Positions 8,788 through 18,492 of a stretch of DNA of 64,000 nt are shown here, one piece after another. The position numbers were made by a program, and so were the translations under genes. Numbering within the stretch: position 1 is the stretch's first letter; every line of letters begins with the position of its first letter. Origin of the DNA: Maridesulfovibrio zosterae DSM 11974. Lineage in GTDB: Bacteria; Desulfobacterota; Desulfovibrionia; Desulfovibrionales; Desulfovibrionaceae. Below the pieces are notes generated by a model, which saw only the letters and a list, made by a program, of their open reading frames with translations, was not told the DNA's origin and ran no database searches. Location of the stretch: NCBI RefSeq assembly GCF_000425265.1, contig NZ_KE384342.1, positions 523,528 to 587,527 of the forward strand, in the 5' to 3' direction.

Positions 8788-9951
8788 ATGCTTGATTTTG
8801 AACGCAAAAGTGTTGTTATGGTTACTTGTCCTAAAGGATTCAGTCCTTATCTTTCCGAAGAGATCGGTCGGTTGGGTTTTTCTGTGCGTGAAGAGTATCA
8901 CGCCGGAGTTGAGCTCAAGGCTTCACTTAATGAGTGTATGAGGCTTAATCTCTGGGTTAGATGCGGGCATCGTGTCATGTACCAGCTTAAGCGTTTTAAA
9001 GCAGAAACACCGGATCAAATGTATGACGAAGTAAAAAGTATGGAATGGGAGCGCATTATTGCACCTGATGGCTATCTGACAGTTACTTCTTCCGTGCGCA
9101 CTGAAACTGTGAATGATTCCCGTTTTGCTAACGTGAAGGTTAAGGATGCTGTTGTTGATCGTATTCGTGATAAGTGCGGCAGAAGACCTTCTTCCGGTCC
9201 TGAGATGTCCGGTATAATTGTTTTTCTGCATTGGCGTGATGACGAGTGTACTATTTATTTAGATACTTCAGGGATTCCTCTTGCGCGTCGCGGGTATCGT
9301 AAGCTGCCTCATAAAGCTCCATTGCAGGAGACCCTTGCGGCTACACTTATTCGTGCTGCAAAGTGGTATGGCCGCGGTAATTTTATTTCTCCTATGTGCG
9401 GTAGCGGCACTCTTGCAATTGAAGCGGCTCTTATCGCTTTGAATGGGGCGCCTGGATTGATGCGTGAAAGCTATGCTTTTATGCAGATTCCCGGTTATAA
9501 TCCTGAGTATTGGGACAATCTCTGCATTGATGCTGAGGATCGTGAAAGGGATTCTATTGATGGCAAGATTATTGCCACTGATTTAGATCCTGAAGCTGTT
9601 GAAGCGGCAAAAAAGAATGCACGTGCGGCTGGTGTTGAACATCATATTCAGTTTGAAGTTTGTGATTTTCGTGATACTGAAATACCTAAGGGTAGCGGCA
9701 TCGTGATTATGAATCCCGAATATGGCGAGAGACTTGGCAGCCGTACAAAGCTTGAGAAAATATATACTGCCATTGGTGATTTCTTTAAAAATAAATGTCA
9801 GGGCTACAGAGGATTTGTTTTTACCGGAAATATGGAATTAGCTAAATTTATAGGTCTTAAATCAAGTAGTAGAACTTTTTTCTATAATGCCAAAATAGAA
9901 TGTCGTCTGCTTGAATATGAGATTTTTCAAGGTAGCAATAAAAGACGCTAA
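8788..9951 (+). CDS. THUMP-domain class I RNA methyltransferase, RlmL/YpsC-like
   Basis: The N-terminal third is a THUMP RNA-binding region. Residues from about 180 onward are a Rossmann methyltransferase with SPMCGSGTLAIEAAL (SAM site), GKIIATDLDPEAVEAAKKNA and a catalytic-loop motif NPEYGERLG. Family members make N2-methylguanosine in 23S rRNA. At 387 residues it lacks the extra RlmK domain of the E. coli RlmKL fusion. The catalytic motif reads NPEY instead of the usual NPPY. ATG 8788 is preferred because TGAGGTT lies just upstream; the in-frame GTG at 8770 has no ribosome site. Confidence 0.88.
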   Translation: MLDFERKSVVMVTCPKGFSPYLSEEIGRLGFSVREEYHAGVELKASLNECMRLNLWVRCGHRVMYQLKRFKAETPDQMYDEVKSMEWERIIAPDGYLTVTSSVRTETVNDSRFANVKVKDAVVDRIRDKCGRRPSSGPEMSGIIVFLHWRDDECTIYLDTSGIPLARRGYRKLPHKAPLQETLAATLIRAAKWYGRGNFISPMCGSGTLAIEAALIALNGAPGLMRESYAFMQIPGYNPEYWDNLCIDAEDRERDSIDGKIIATDLDPEAVEAAKKNARAAGVEHHIQFEVCDFRDTEIPKGSGIVIMNPEYGERLGSRTKLEKIYTAIGDFFKNKCQGYRGFVFTGNMELAKFIGLKSSSRTFFYNAKIECRLLEYEIFQGSNKRR

Positions 9952-10078
9952 TAGCTTTTTCAGTATAACTCTTGAAAATTTTTTTTTTAGAAGTTAAATA
10001 GTTTTAAAATTTGCAGAAGTGATCCCTGATAATTATATCCACTTGTAATTGATTGTTTTGTAATAAAGGAGTTTGTTT

Positions 10079-10447
10079 ATGCCCCGGATTCTCGTCGTTG
10101 ATGATGATCCCATATCACGCCAGGTGCTTCGGGCAATGCTGGAAAAAGAAGGCCACCATGTTTCTGAAGCTGATGATGGTTCCAAAGCTGTTCGTGATTA
10201 TGACAGAAGTTTAATTGATCTTGTGATTACAGATATCTTTATGCCTGAAAAAGAGGGCGTTCAGACGGTCAGGGAGCTTATGAAAGAGAATCCTGATATA
10301 AAAATTATTGCTGTTTCCGGGGGAAGTTCTTCTGCAAATTATGATTCATTGGATTGGATCAAGATGTTCGGTGTAAAATATACATTTACTAAGCCCTTCA
10401 ATTCAAAAGCAATTATTGCCGCAGTTAATGATCTCCTCTCTCAATAA
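10079..10447 (+). CDS. Single-domain response regulator (CheY-like receiver)
   Basis: The 122-residue product is a lone receiver domain. It has the acidic pair VDDD near the N-terminus, the phosphoacceptor Asp in LVITDIFMP, Ser/Thr in AVSGG, and Lys in FTKPF. No output domain is present, so it should act through protein contacts. No partner kinase is adjacent. ATG 10079 follows AAAGGAG with good spacing; an in-frame TTG six bases upstream is less likely. It is placed between the rRNA methyltransferase and phoH without an obvious functional link. Confidence 0.9.
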   Translation: MPRILVVDDDPISRQVLRAMLEKEGHHVSEADDGSKAVRDYDRSLIDLVITDIFMPEKEGVQTVRELMKENPDIKIIAVSGGSSSANYDSLDWIKMFGVKYTFTKPFNSKAIIAAVNDLLSQ

Positions 10448-10534
10448 ACTTTTAAGTTTGTCACAATTAGCCAGTTGCATAATATTGGTTCCTGCCGTAT
10501 TTATCCCACAAAAAAATAGCAGGTTTAAAAATTG

Positions 10535-11512
10535 ATGGCAGATAAAGAAAATAAACAAGTAAAGCTGGAGTTTGATGATGTGGGCCTGGCCAGCGTACTT
10601 TTTGGCCCCCAGAATTCAAATCTAACGCTCATTTCACGTCAATCCGGCGTAAGAGTGGAGAGTAAGGGGAACTCTTTATTTCTTATAGCTGAGAATGAAG
10701 AGTTGATCGATCCCGTAGCAAAATCTTTTACGCAACTTTATTCACTGCTTAAGTCAGGCAAGGAAATTTTTCCGCAGGATGTTGAAGCAGCTTACAGAAT
10801 TCTTTGCCGTGACCCCGGTGCTGATCTTATCAAAATTTTTCGTGATGAGCTTTTTGCTGTTTCGCCAAAGAAAACACTTACTCCGCGTACACTGACCCAA
10901 AGGGCATATTTTTCTGCTATTCGTGAAAACGATATGGTCTTCGCTATTGGACCGGCAGGGACTGGTAAAACATATCTCGCAGTGGCGATGGCTGTGTATG
11001 CACTGCAGCGTAAGGAAGTTAAAAAAATTATTCTGACCCGTCCGGCTGTTGAAGCCGGTGAGAAACTTGGTTTTTTACCCGGAGACCTTGTTGATAAGGT
11101 TAATCCGTACATGCGCCCCCTTTACGATGCTCTTTATGATATGCTGGACTTTAATAAAGTTCTTGAGATGATTGAAGAAAATATTATCGAGATAGCTCCT
11201 CTTGCATTTATGCGAGGCCGGACACTAAGTAATGCTTTTGTTATTCTCGATGAAGCTCAAAATACCACTCCTGAGCAGATGAAAATGTTTATTACGAGAC
11301 TTGGTTTCGGTTCTAAGGCTGTTATTACAGGAGATATTACCCAGATAGATTTGCCCGGAAAAAATGCTTCAGGTCTTGTGGAAGCCTGTAATATTCTTCA
11401 AAATATTAAAGGTATAAATTTTATAAAATTTGAAGATACTGATGTAATCAGACATCCTCTGGTGGCACGCATTGTTAAAGCTTATGATTCTTATGAATGT
11501 CGGGGTAAATAG
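10535..11512 (+). CDS. phoH: PhoH family ATPase
   Basis: The 325-residue product has the PhoH P-loop (IGPAGTGKTYLA near residue 139), a DEAQNTTPEQMKMF Walker B segment and GDITQIDLP. A KH-like region lies at the N-terminus (LTLISRQSGVRVESKGNSLFL). Family members are cytoplasmic ATPases linked to RNA metabolism. The stop is three bases before ybeY, and phoH-ybeY pairing is a very common bacterial arrangement. ATG 10535 is chosen over the in-frame TTG at 10532. Confidence 0.93.
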   Translation: MADKENKQVKLEFDDVGLASVLFGPQNSNLTLISRQSGVRVESKGNSLFLIAENEELIDPVAKSFTQLYSLLKSGKEIFPQDVEAAYRILCRDPGADLIKIFRDELFAVSPKKTLTPRTLTQRAYFSAIRENDMVFAIGPAGTGKTYLAVAMAVYALQRKEVKKIILTRPAVEAGEKLGFLPGDLVDKVNPYMRPLYDALYDMLDFNKVLEMIEENIIEIAPLAFMRGRTLSNAFVILDEAQNTTPEQMKMFITRLGFGSKAVITGDITQIDLPGKNASGLVEACNILQNIKGINFIKFEDTDVIRHPLVARIVKAYDSYECRGK

Positions 11513-11514
11513 GT

Positions 11515-11970
11515 ATGAGTGTTAACCTTAGCCTTGAGTGCATACCTGATGCAAATTTTCCGCTCGCAAAGCGTGAAGTTATGTTGATGTCAGATATGCT
11601 TCTTGACACGCTTGGCCTTATCGGCTTTGACTTTGACCTCAAAATCGTTAATGATGCCGCCATTGCTGAGGTCAATGAGGAATTTTTGGGATGCGTAGGA
11701 CCTACTAACGTGCTTAGCTTTCCATTCTCCGAGACTCCTGACCTTAACGAGAACAATTTTTTAGGAGAAATAGTTTTGTCTGTGGATACATTGGCCCGTG
11801 AAACCAGACTCTACGGTCAAATTCCGGAAGAGCATACTGTAAGGCTGCTGGCTCACGCTATGCTGCATCTTGCAGGATATGATCATGGGGAAGAGATGTA
11901 TTCTTTAACCGACACTGCTGTTGATTCCGTTGCTCCTTTGTTCCGACAGCGAACATTGGGTTGGCACTAG
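11515..11970 (+). CDS. ybeY: Endoribonuclease YbeY (rRNA maturation factor)
   Basis: The 151-residue product carries the zinc-binding motif HAMLHLAGYDHG (His-x3-His-x5-His), with Ala in place of the usual Gly after the first His. The earlier VNEEFLGCVGPTNVLSFPF segment matches the family substrate region. YbeY is a single-strand RNase involved in 16S rRNA 3' end processing and ribosome quality control. It is tightly coupled to phoH. An imperfect hairpin after the stop (GCAGTAC/GTACTGC, 11994-12030) could be a weak terminator. Confidence 0.93.
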   Translation: MSVNLSLECIPDANFPLAKREVMLMSDMLLDTLGLIGFDFDLKIVNDAAIAEVNEEFLGCVGPTNVLSFPFSETPDLNENNFLGEIVLSVDTLARETRLYGQIPEEHTVRLLAHAMLHLAGYDHGEEMYSLTDTAVDSVAPLFRQRTLGWH

Positions 11971-12102
11971 CAAAAAGGCCAGCCCGCTCTTTCGCAGTAC
12001 GGTTTTGCGTCAAGACCGTCCATGTACTGCATAGAATTTTCTCAATTTGTCCAGTATGTTGAAGTTCTACCATAATAATATGGTTTACAATGGTGGGTTT
12101 TA

Positions 12103-12149
12103 TGAGCAATAATATTCAATTGCCGTTTATTATTGGCAGTTAATGCTCA
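12103..12149 (+). promoter_or_regulatory. Nested inverted repeats in the argF leader
   Basis: TGAGCA (12103-12108) and TGCTCA (12144-12149) flank a second pair, CAATAATA (12107-12114) and TATTATTG (12128-12135). The block ends about 30 bases before the argF ATG. It could be a regulator site or an mRNA hairpin. It does not match the E. coli ArgR box well, so no regulator is named. Confidence 0.35.
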
Positions 12150-12177
12150 CCGCAAGAATATATTTGGAGTTTTTACG

Positions 12178-13155
12178 ATGATCAGACATTTTTTGAAGAT
12201 AAATGATGTCCCACGTTCAGAGCTCGGTCAGCTCCTGCTTAGAGCAAAAGAACTTAAGGATGGAAAAATCAGAAACAATTCTCTTGAAGGAAAGACAGTT
12301 ATTCTGATTTTTGAAAAGGCATCTACCAGAACAAGAGTTTCTTTTGATGTGGCAATTGAGCAGCTTGGCGGACATTCAATTTTTATGACTCCTGCTGAGT
12401 CCCAATTGGGTAGAAGTGAACCTTTGGAGGATACTGCTCAGGTTCTTTCACGCTATGCTGATGCATTGGTGGTAAGAACTTTCGGTCAGGAAAAAGTTCG
12501 TACTCTGGCTCAAAACGCTTCTGTTCCGGTTATCAATGCTCTGACTGACCGCTATCATCCATGTCAGGTTCTTAGTGATATGCTCACTATTTACGAAAGA
12601 ACTCCTGATCTGAGCAAGGTTCAGGTTGCATGGATTGGTGACGGCAACAACATGGCACATTCCTGGATCAATGCTGCGATCTATTTTCCCATCTACCTGA
12701 CTATGGCTTTTCCCAAAGGCTATGAACCTGATCGTGATATTATTTCCCGTGCCCTTTCTATGGGGGCAAAAATTAATATGAGTTACGACCCAGTTGAAGC
12801 TGTGAAGGGCGCTCATTATGTGAATACGGACGTATTTGCTTCAATGGGACAGGAAGAAGAACAGAAGAAACGAGAAGCAGCTTTTGCAGGATATCAGGTA
12901 AATGAAGAACTGCTTAAAAATGCTGATCCTGACTGCAAGATTATGCATTGTCTTCCTGCACACAGGGGAGAGGAAGTTACCGCTGAGGTTCTGGATGGTC
13001 CGAACTCAATTATCTTTGATCAGGCGGAGAACAGGCTTCACATGCAGAAAGCTATCCTTGAGTGGGCTGTCAATGGAATTGACGTTGACCTTGAAGCTGT
13101 TTCCAAGGTGCTTGGTCCTGTTCAGGCTGTTCCCCATATGCATACAATAGAATAA
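12178..13155 (+). CDS. argF: Ornithine carbamoyltransferase
   Basis: The 325-residue product has the carbamoyl phosphate motif STRTR (near residue 49), the [14 protein letters not shown] segment and the ornithine-site motif HCLPAHRG. It makes citrulline from ornithine and carbamoyl phosphate in arginine biosynthesis. The start at ATG 12178 is chosen because TTGGAG lies eight bases upstream and [11 protein letters not shown] matches the normal N-terminus; an in-frame start 15 codons earlier is less likely. argG follows after 22 bases, and argH lies downstream behind a terminator. Confidence 0.95.
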   Translation: MIRHFLKINDVPRSELGQLLLRAKELKDGKIRNNSLEGKTVILIFEKASTRTRVSFDVAIEQLGGHSIFMTPAESQLGRSEPLEDTAQVLSRYADALVVRTFGQEKVRTLAQNASVPVINALTDRYHPCQVLSDMLTIYERTPDLSKVQVAWIGDGNNMAHSWINAAIYFPIYLTMAFPKGYEPDRDIISRALSMGAKINMSYDPVEAVKGAHYVNTDVFASMGQEEEQKKREAAFAGYQVNEELLKNADPDCKIMHCLPAHRGEEVTAEVLDGPNSIIFDQAENRLHMQKAILEWAVNGIDVDLEAVSKVLGPVQAVPHMHTIE

Positions 13156-13177
13156 TATATTTAGAAGGTTTAATAAA

Positions 13178-14410
13178 ATGAGTAAAATTGAAAAAGTAGT
13201 TTTGGCTTATTCTGGTGGGCTTGATACTTCCATTATTCTAAAATGGATTAAAAACGAGTATGATTGTGAAGTAATCACTCTTACAGCTGACTTAGGTCAG
13301 GGGGAAGAACTTGATGGTATCGAAGAAAAGGCTCTTAGTACAGGTGCTACAAAAGCATTTGTAGAAGATCTGCGTGAAGAATTCGCCCGTGATTTTATTT
13401 TTCCATGTTTCCGTGCCAGTGCCATTTACGAAGGTCGTTACCTGCTTGGAACTTCCATCGCACGTCCATTGATTGCCAAGAGAATGGTTGAGATTGCTGA
13501 AAGCGAGGGTGCTCAGGCTTTGGCTCATGGAGCTACAGGTAAAGGTAATGATCAGGTTCGTTTCGAGCTTGCTGGTATGGGCATGAACCCAAGGCTCAAG
13601 ACTATTGCTCCATGGCGTGAATGGGATCTGAAATCACGTACTGATCTGATGGAATATGCTAAGGAAAATGGGATTGATATTCCTGTTACTCGCAAAAAAC
13701 CATGGTCCATGGATGCCAACCTGCTGCATGTAAGCTTTGAAGGTTCAGAACTTGAAGATCCTTGGAATGCTCCTTCTCCCGAATCATACAGATATTGTAC
13801 TCCTATTGAGAAAGCTCCTGATGAGGCTGAAGTAATCACTCTTGATTTTGAAAAAGGTGATCCTGTTGCTATCAATGGTGTGAAATACTCTCCTGCAGCT
13901 CTTATTGAGAAGCTCAATGAGCTTGGCGGAAAACATGGTATTGGCCGTGTAGACATGGTTGAAAACAGATTTGTCGGTATGAAGTCCCGTGGTGTATATG
14001 AAACACCCGGTGGAACTATCATCCATACTGCTCATCGTGATCTCGAAGGATTATGTATGGACCGCGAGGTAATGCATCTCAGAGACAGTCTGATACCTAA
14101 GTATGCAGAGATGATTTATAACGGTTTCTGGTACGCTCCGGAACGTATAGCTCTTCAGGCTATGATTGATGAAACTCAGAAGACTATTACCGGTACTGTA
14201 AGATTAAAACTTTACAAGGGTAATGTCATTCCTGAAGGTCGTAAGTCTCCTTATTCACTGTACCGTGAAGATCTTGCTACCTTTGAAGAAGATGAAGTCT
14301 ACAACCAGAAAGATGCAGAAGGTTTTATCAAACTTGTAGGTCTGCGTCTTAAAGGCAAAACTTCTTCAGGATCAAACTGGATCAAAGAAGGCGATGTCTG
14401 CGAAGAGTAA
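13178..14410 (+). CDS. argG: Argininosuccinate synthase
   Basis: The 410-residue product begins with the ATP pyrophosphatase P-loop [14 protein letters not shown] and contains [14 protein letters not shown] and [10 protein letters not shown]. It joins citrulline and aspartate using ATP. Length is normal for the family. It follows argF closely, so the two are likely one transcript that ends at the hairpin at 14454-14503. Confidence 0.96.
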   Translation: MSKIEKVVLAYSGGLDTSIILKWIKNEYDCEVITLTADLGQGEELDGIEEKALSTGATKAFVEDLREEFARDFIFPCFRASAIYEGRYLLGTSIARPLIAKRMVEIAESEGAQALAHGATGKGNDQVRFELAGMGMNPRLKTIAPWREWDLKSRTDLMEYAKENGIDIPVTRKKPWSMDANLLHVSFEGSELEDPWNAPSPESYRYCTPIEKAPDEAEVITLDFEKGDPVAINGVKYSPAALIEKLNELGGKHGIGRVDMVENRFVGMKSRGVYETPGGTIIHTAHRDLEGLCMDREVMHLRDSLIPKYAEMIYNGFWYAPERIALQAMIDETQKTITGTVRLKLYKGNVIPEGRKSPYSLYREDLATFEEDEVYNQKDAEGFIKLVGLRLKGKTSSGSNWIKEGDVCEE

Positions 14411-14453
14411 TTGTTAATAATTCCCGGGTGGATAACTTCTGTGCGGGTAATAT

Positions 14454-14503
14454 AAAAATCCTGCTCTTGTTCATTTGAAAGAACGAGGGTAGGATTTTTC
14501 TTT
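14454..14503 (+). terminator. Terminator after argG
   Basis: AAAATCCT/AGGATTTT and CTTGTTC/GAACGAG pair into one long stem around ATTTGAAA, followed by a T-rich stretch. It separates argFG from argH, so argH probably has its own promoter in 14504-14681. Confidence 0.85.
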
Positions 14504-14681
14504 AAAGTTAAATTTTAAGGTTAGTCGACAGCTTTATTTTCAGACAAAAGGGCTTGGGATTCTTGAGTCTTTTTTAATGATTCAAGCTGTTAGAGGCAAA
14601 CTCTTTTCATTCTTCAAAAGCGCAAAAGCGCAACACCTCCCTGACCTTGATGGTCTGCTGGAGGTATTCATGAGGTAAAAT

Positions 14682-16061
14682 ATGGCTGATAATAAATTGT
14701 GGGGCGGCAGATTTGCCCAGAAGACAGCTGCGTCTGTGGAAGATTACACTGAATCAGTTAGTTATGATCGGAATTTGTACCGTGAAGATATTGCAGGTTC
14801 ACAGGCTCATGCTAAAATGCTTGCGGAGCAGGGGGTTCTTACTGTTGAAGAAGCTGAAACACTGGTTAAAGGTCTCGATCAGGTTTTTGAAGAAATTGAG
14901 TCAGGCAAATTTGAATGGAAAAAGGAGATGGAAGATCTCCACATGAACATTGAAAGTCGGCTCACGGAAATAGTAGGTTCTGTCGGTGGCAAATTGCATA
15001 CCGGACGTAGCAGGAATGATCAGGTTGCTACAACATTTAGGCTTAATGTTGTCCATTCTCTTGAAGCATGGAAAGTTGCTCTTGAAAAACTTATCGCAGT
15101 TTTTACAACTAAGGCTGAAGCTCATACCGATGTTCTTCTCCCTGGGTATACGCATCTTCAGCCTGCACAGCCTGTAAGTCTTGCCCACCATATGCTTGCA
15201 TATGCTTGGATGTTCAAACGTGATCACAGTCGTGTCTGTGACTGTCTGAAAAGAGCAAATGTCTGTCCGTTGGGCGCAGCCGCTTTGGCAGGAACCACCT
15301 ATCCGCTCAAACCGTCAGTCTCTGCGCAGCATCTAGGAATGGAAGATACTTTTCGCAATAGTCTTGATGCCGTTTCCGACCGTGACTTTGTTATGGAAGC
15401 CATGTTTGCAGGAAGTCTTATTATGACTCATCTGAGTCGTATATGTGAAGAGCTTATAATCTGGGCTAATCCATGTTTTGGATTTATTAAATTACCGGAT
15501 GCTTTTTCAACTGGTTCATCCATCATGCCGCAGAAAAAAAATCCTGACGTATGTGAGCTTATGCGTGGTAAAACAGGAAGGGTGTACGGAGATCTTTTTT
15601 CTCTCATGACTATTTGTAAAGGACTTCCACTGGCATACAACCGTGATATGCAGGAAGATAAAGAGCCGTTTTTTGATGTCGACAAGACTGTTCATGCATC
15701 TGTCTCAATTATGGCGGATATGATGGAAGCTATGGGTTTTAATCCTCAGAATATGAAAGCAGCACTTAAGAAGGGCTTCTTAAATGCTACAGAGCTTGCT
15801 GATTATCTCGTGGGAAAAGGGATTCCATTTCGTGAAGCTCATCATATTACAGGTTCTGCTGTGGCTTATGCAGAAAAGGCTTCTAAGGGACTTGAAGATT
15901 TAACAATTGAAGAACTAAAGACTTTTTCAGATAAAATAGATGGTGATGTTTTTGAGATTCTTTCATACGAAGCAGCAGTTAAACGTAGAGTTTCACCCGG
16001 TGGAACTGGTCCTGAGTCTGTTAAAGCTCAGATTAGCGAGTTGAAAGATTGGCTGGCTTAG
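14682..16061 (+). CDS. argH: Argininosuccinate lyase
   Basis: The 459-residue product carries the fumarase/aspartase-family signature [12 protein letters not shown] and the N-terminal [24 protein letters not shown] and [17 protein letters not shown] are substrate segments. It releases arginine and fumarate, completing the pathway begun by the upstream argF and argG. ATGAGG lies before the start. A short strong terminator follows. Confidence 0.96.
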   Translation: MADNKLWGGRFAQKTAASVEDYTESVSYDRNLYREDIAGSQAHAKMLAEQGVLTVEEAETLVKGLDQVFEEIESGKFEWKKEMEDLHMNIESRLTEIVGSVGGKLHTGRSRNDQVATTFRLNVVHSLEAWKVALEKLIAVFTTKAEAHTDVLLPGYTHLQPAQPVSLAHHMLAYAWMFKRDHSRVCDCLKRANVCPLGAAALAGTTYPLKPSVSAQHLGMEDTFRNSLDAVSDRDFVMEAMFAGSLIMTHLSRICEELIIWANPCFGFIKLPDAFSTGSSIMPQKKNPDVCELMRGKTGRVYGDLFSLMTICKGLPLAYNRDMQEDKEPFFDVDKTVHASVSIMADMMEAMGFNPQNMKAALKKGFLNATELADYLVGKGIPFREAHHITGSAVAYAEKASKGLEDLTIEELKTFSDKIDGDVFEILSYEAAVKRRVSPGGTGPESVKAQISELKDWLA

Positions 16062-16089
16062 TTTCATCCTGTTCGTTGATATGTATTAA

Positions 16090-16119
16090 AAACTCCACCT
16101 ATAATAGGTGGAGTTTTTT
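16090..16119 (+). terminator. Terminator after argH
   Basis: CTCCACCTA pairs perfectly with TAGGTGGAG around a three-base loop (16093-16113), followed by six T. Confidence 0.92.
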
Positions 16120-16211
16120 ATTTAGGCCTTTTTAAAAAGAATAGAATTGATAGTGGAGGCTGCTTATGCAATAAAATAAGATATGGTTCTATCTTTTCAC
16201 AGGAGGTTTCA

Positions 16212-17540
16212 GTGTTTACTAGGATTTTACAATTTTTTGATTTTTCTGACTGGAGTTTTTTTTCCAGCAGTCATCATATACAGATGTCTATACTACGTCG
16301 GATTGCCGGTGTGAGTGTCTTACTGGCTGTTTGTGTAGGATCAATTGCTTATTATAGTGAAATGCGAAACGTTGGGCAGGAAGTCGGGCAGATGGCCATA
16401 AATCAGGTTGATTACACAATGAAAAACAGCCTTCCATTGATAACTAATCCTACCAAAGAAAATCTTGTAAAATTGAACAGTATATTAAAAATTGATCTTG
16501 ATAGAAGCGACTTTGTGCTCATTGAATTATATACTCCTGAAAAAGAGGAAATGGCTGAAGCTGCTCAGGCAGGAGTTGAAAGTATAGATCAACAGGCTGC
16601 GATTCATGGAAAGGAACTTCTTAAGCAGGAACAGACTACCTATCGTAATTTTGTGACAGGTGGACATCATTATGTTCAGGTATTTACAGCTCTTAAAGAT
16701 CAAGGAGAGATAAATGTCGGCTATTTTGAGGGGTTATATAGAGTTTCTGACGCAAAATGGTCTGCAATAGTCAGCAGAGTATACTATATTGTCGGTTTTG
16801 TAGTTTTTGCTGTTCTTGGAACCGCGGCGATATTGTATCCTATAATTTGCCGACTTATTAGTGGTATTTTAAGCTTTTCAACTAATTTAGCTGAAGCCAA
16901 TATAGGTATGTTGATTTCAATGGGGGCTGCAATAGCCAAGAGAGACTGTGATACTGATGCACATAACTACAGGGTAACTATTCTTGCTGTTATGCTTGCT
17001 GAATCATTAGGTTTATCTGCTGAAAAAATACGTACTTTGATTGTTGGGTCTTTTCTGCACGATGTCGGAAAGATTGCCATTGCAGATGCAATACTTTTGA
17101 AGCCGGGTAAGTTGAATGAAGATGAGTGGACAATAATGAAGACTCATGTTGATCATGGTGTGGATGTGGTTAAAGAGCATGCATGGCTTGCTCAGGCTAT
17201 TCCTGTTGTACATGCCCACCATGAAAAGTATGATGGCACAGGTTATCCAAGCGGTTTAACAGGTGAAAATATTCCCCTCGGCGCTAGGATTTTTGCTCTG
17301 GCAGATGTCTTTGACGCACTCTATTCCAAAAGACCTTACAAAGATCCATTTCCTTTTGAAAAGTGCCTAAGTATAATTGAAGAGGGCAGTGGAAATCATT
17401 TCGATCCTATGCTTGTTGAACCTTTTATAAAAGTTGCAAAAAAATTTGTAACTGTTCCTGATTTAGAAAAAACAGAGGTTCTGCGACCTATTCTTGTAAA
17501 ATATATTGATAATTATTTTCAAATCATTTTGGATAAATAG
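16212..17540 (+). CDS. Membrane HD-GYP domain protein (probable c-di-GMP phosphodiesterase)
   Basis: The 442-residue product has a membrane helix near residues 30-50, a variable sensor segment, a second helix near 190-215, and a C-terminal HD-GYP domain. Key motifs are FLHDVGKIAI (HD), HHEKYDGTGYP (the GYP loop) and IFALADVFDAL. In known members this domain hydrolyses cyclic di-GMP, which lowers biofilm formation and raises motility. Translation starts at GTG 16212 behind AGGAGG. The gene stands alone. The sensor ligand is unknown. Confidence 0.92.
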   Translation: MFTRILQFFDFSDWSFFSSSHHIQMSILRRIAGVSVLLAVCVGSIAYYSEMRNVGQEVGQMAINQVDYTMKNSLPLITNPTKENLVKLNSILKIDLDRSDFVLIELYTPEKEEMAEAAQAGVESIDQQAAIHGKELLKQEQTTYRNFVTGGHHYVQVFTALKDQGEINVGYFEGLYRVSDAKWSAIVSRVYYIVGFVVFAVLGTAAILYPIICRLISGILSFSTNLAEANIGMLISMGAAIAKRDCDTDAHNYRVTILAVMLAESLGLSAEKIRTLIVGSFLHDVGKIAIADAILLKPGKLNEDEWTIMKTHVDHGVDVVKEHAWLAQAIPVVHAHHEKYDGTGYPSGLTGENIPLGARIFALADVFDALYSKRPYKDPFPFEKCLSIIEEGSGNHFDPMLVEPFIKVAKKFVTVPDLEKTEVLRPILVKYIDNYFQIILDK

Positions 17541-17612
17541 ATAAAAGTCACATGTTTTTATGAGATTGTTTTGGATATAAAAACACGACTCATAGTGAGC
17601 TTTTTCATACAA

Positions 17613-18014
17613 TCAGTTTTTTTGGGTCACAATTTTAAGATCTTCAATGTCAGTATTTTGTATGTGTTCAATCAACCATACAGTAAAAAAAATATTCATA
17701 TGTTCAGCTAAAGAAATAGGGTCTGTTATTTCTTGAAGTCTAAATTCTTCAATTTGTTCAGCCATAAGTCTGTGCTTTTCTTTATGCTCCTCTATAGAAA
17801 CTAAGCCATGCTTTTCAAGCAGTTTTTCCTCTGTTTCAAAATGATAGAGAGTGTAGAGATGGAGTTCCTCTATTATCCTGGATATGTCTTCTGGAGAATT
17901 TTCATTGATGCTCTTTTTGATTTTTTTAAGCAGAGTAAAGAAAGTTTGATGCTGACTGTCAATTAGCCCTATTCCAGTGTGAAGAGAATGCGCAGAGATT
18001 TCTTCATTGCTCAT
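17613..18014 (-). CDS. Bacteriohemerythrin
   Basis: The 133-residue product is a single hemerythrin domain. The iron ligands can be followed: HSLHTGIGLIDSQHQ, then HFETEEKLLEKHG, EHKEKH, and HIQNTDIEDL at the end. Such proteins bind O2 at a di-iron centre and act as O2 carriers or sensors in anaerobes and microaerophiles. No sensor domain is fused. The gene lies between the HD-GYP gene and selC with no evident operon partner. Confidence 0.92.
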   Translation of the reverse strand: MSNEEISAHSLHTGIGLIDSQHQTFFTLLKKIKKSINENSPEDISRIIEELHLYTLYHFETEEKLLEKHGLVSIEEHKEKHRLMAEQIEEFRLQEITDPISLAEHMNIFFTVWLIEHIQNTDIEDLKIVTQKN

Positions 18015-18203
18015 ATTTGTATCCTCTAAAATATAATTGCAACTTATTTAAAACTATAATCATTCATGATTATAGTTCCTTTTCATTCATATCATTATTT
18101 AGTATAGATTGTGAACTTTATTCTTGAAATTTTATAATATAAAATTGTAGGCAATTTTTTTTAAAGACTATAAATGTATGAGGGATGATAATTAAGCGTA
18201 AAA

Positions 18204-18297
18204 TGGCGGAAGTGTATAGGAGTCGAACCTACCGACGAGCGTTAACCCGTCCACTGGATTTGAAGTCCAGGCGCCACACCGGTGACGATACACTTCC
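18204..18297 (-). tRNA. selC: tRNA-Sec (anticodon TCA)
   Basis: Read on the minus strand, GGAAGTGT pairs with ACACTTCC to give the eight-pair acceptor stem typical of bacterial tRNA-Sec. The anticodon stem CTGGA/TCCAG holds the loop CTTCAAA with anticodon TCA. A long variable arm follows (GGACGGGTTAACGCTCGTC), then the T loop TTCGACT, and a GCCA end is encoded. It decodes UGA as selenocysteine. The encoded 94-base length fits selC. The plus-strand reading, which would show TGA, lacks a correct T arm. Confidence 0.96.
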
Positions 18298-18492
18298 ATT
18301 ACGGAGAAAAATCAGCTACCAATTTTATGAAGTAAGAGCAAGCATTAATAATATTTCTGAATTTGGCTTGCCTTTTCTTCGATTAGTCTTATTAATAGCT
18401 GATTGATACTGAAAACAAAACGTAAATACAGTCTGATTATTGTTTGTAACTTATTTGCTGACAATAACAGGCGCATATCAAGGAGATTTACT

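Noticed and set aside
18204-18297. Plus-strand tRNA-Ser (TGA) reading of the same locus
   Set aside because: Only the minus strand gives a correct T arm (TTCGACT), 3' CCA and acceptor order; the plus strand merely shows the complement of TCA.
18185-18406. A 73-codon plus-strand frame
   Set aside because: It runs straight through the antisense of tRNA-Sec and has no ribosome site or family match.
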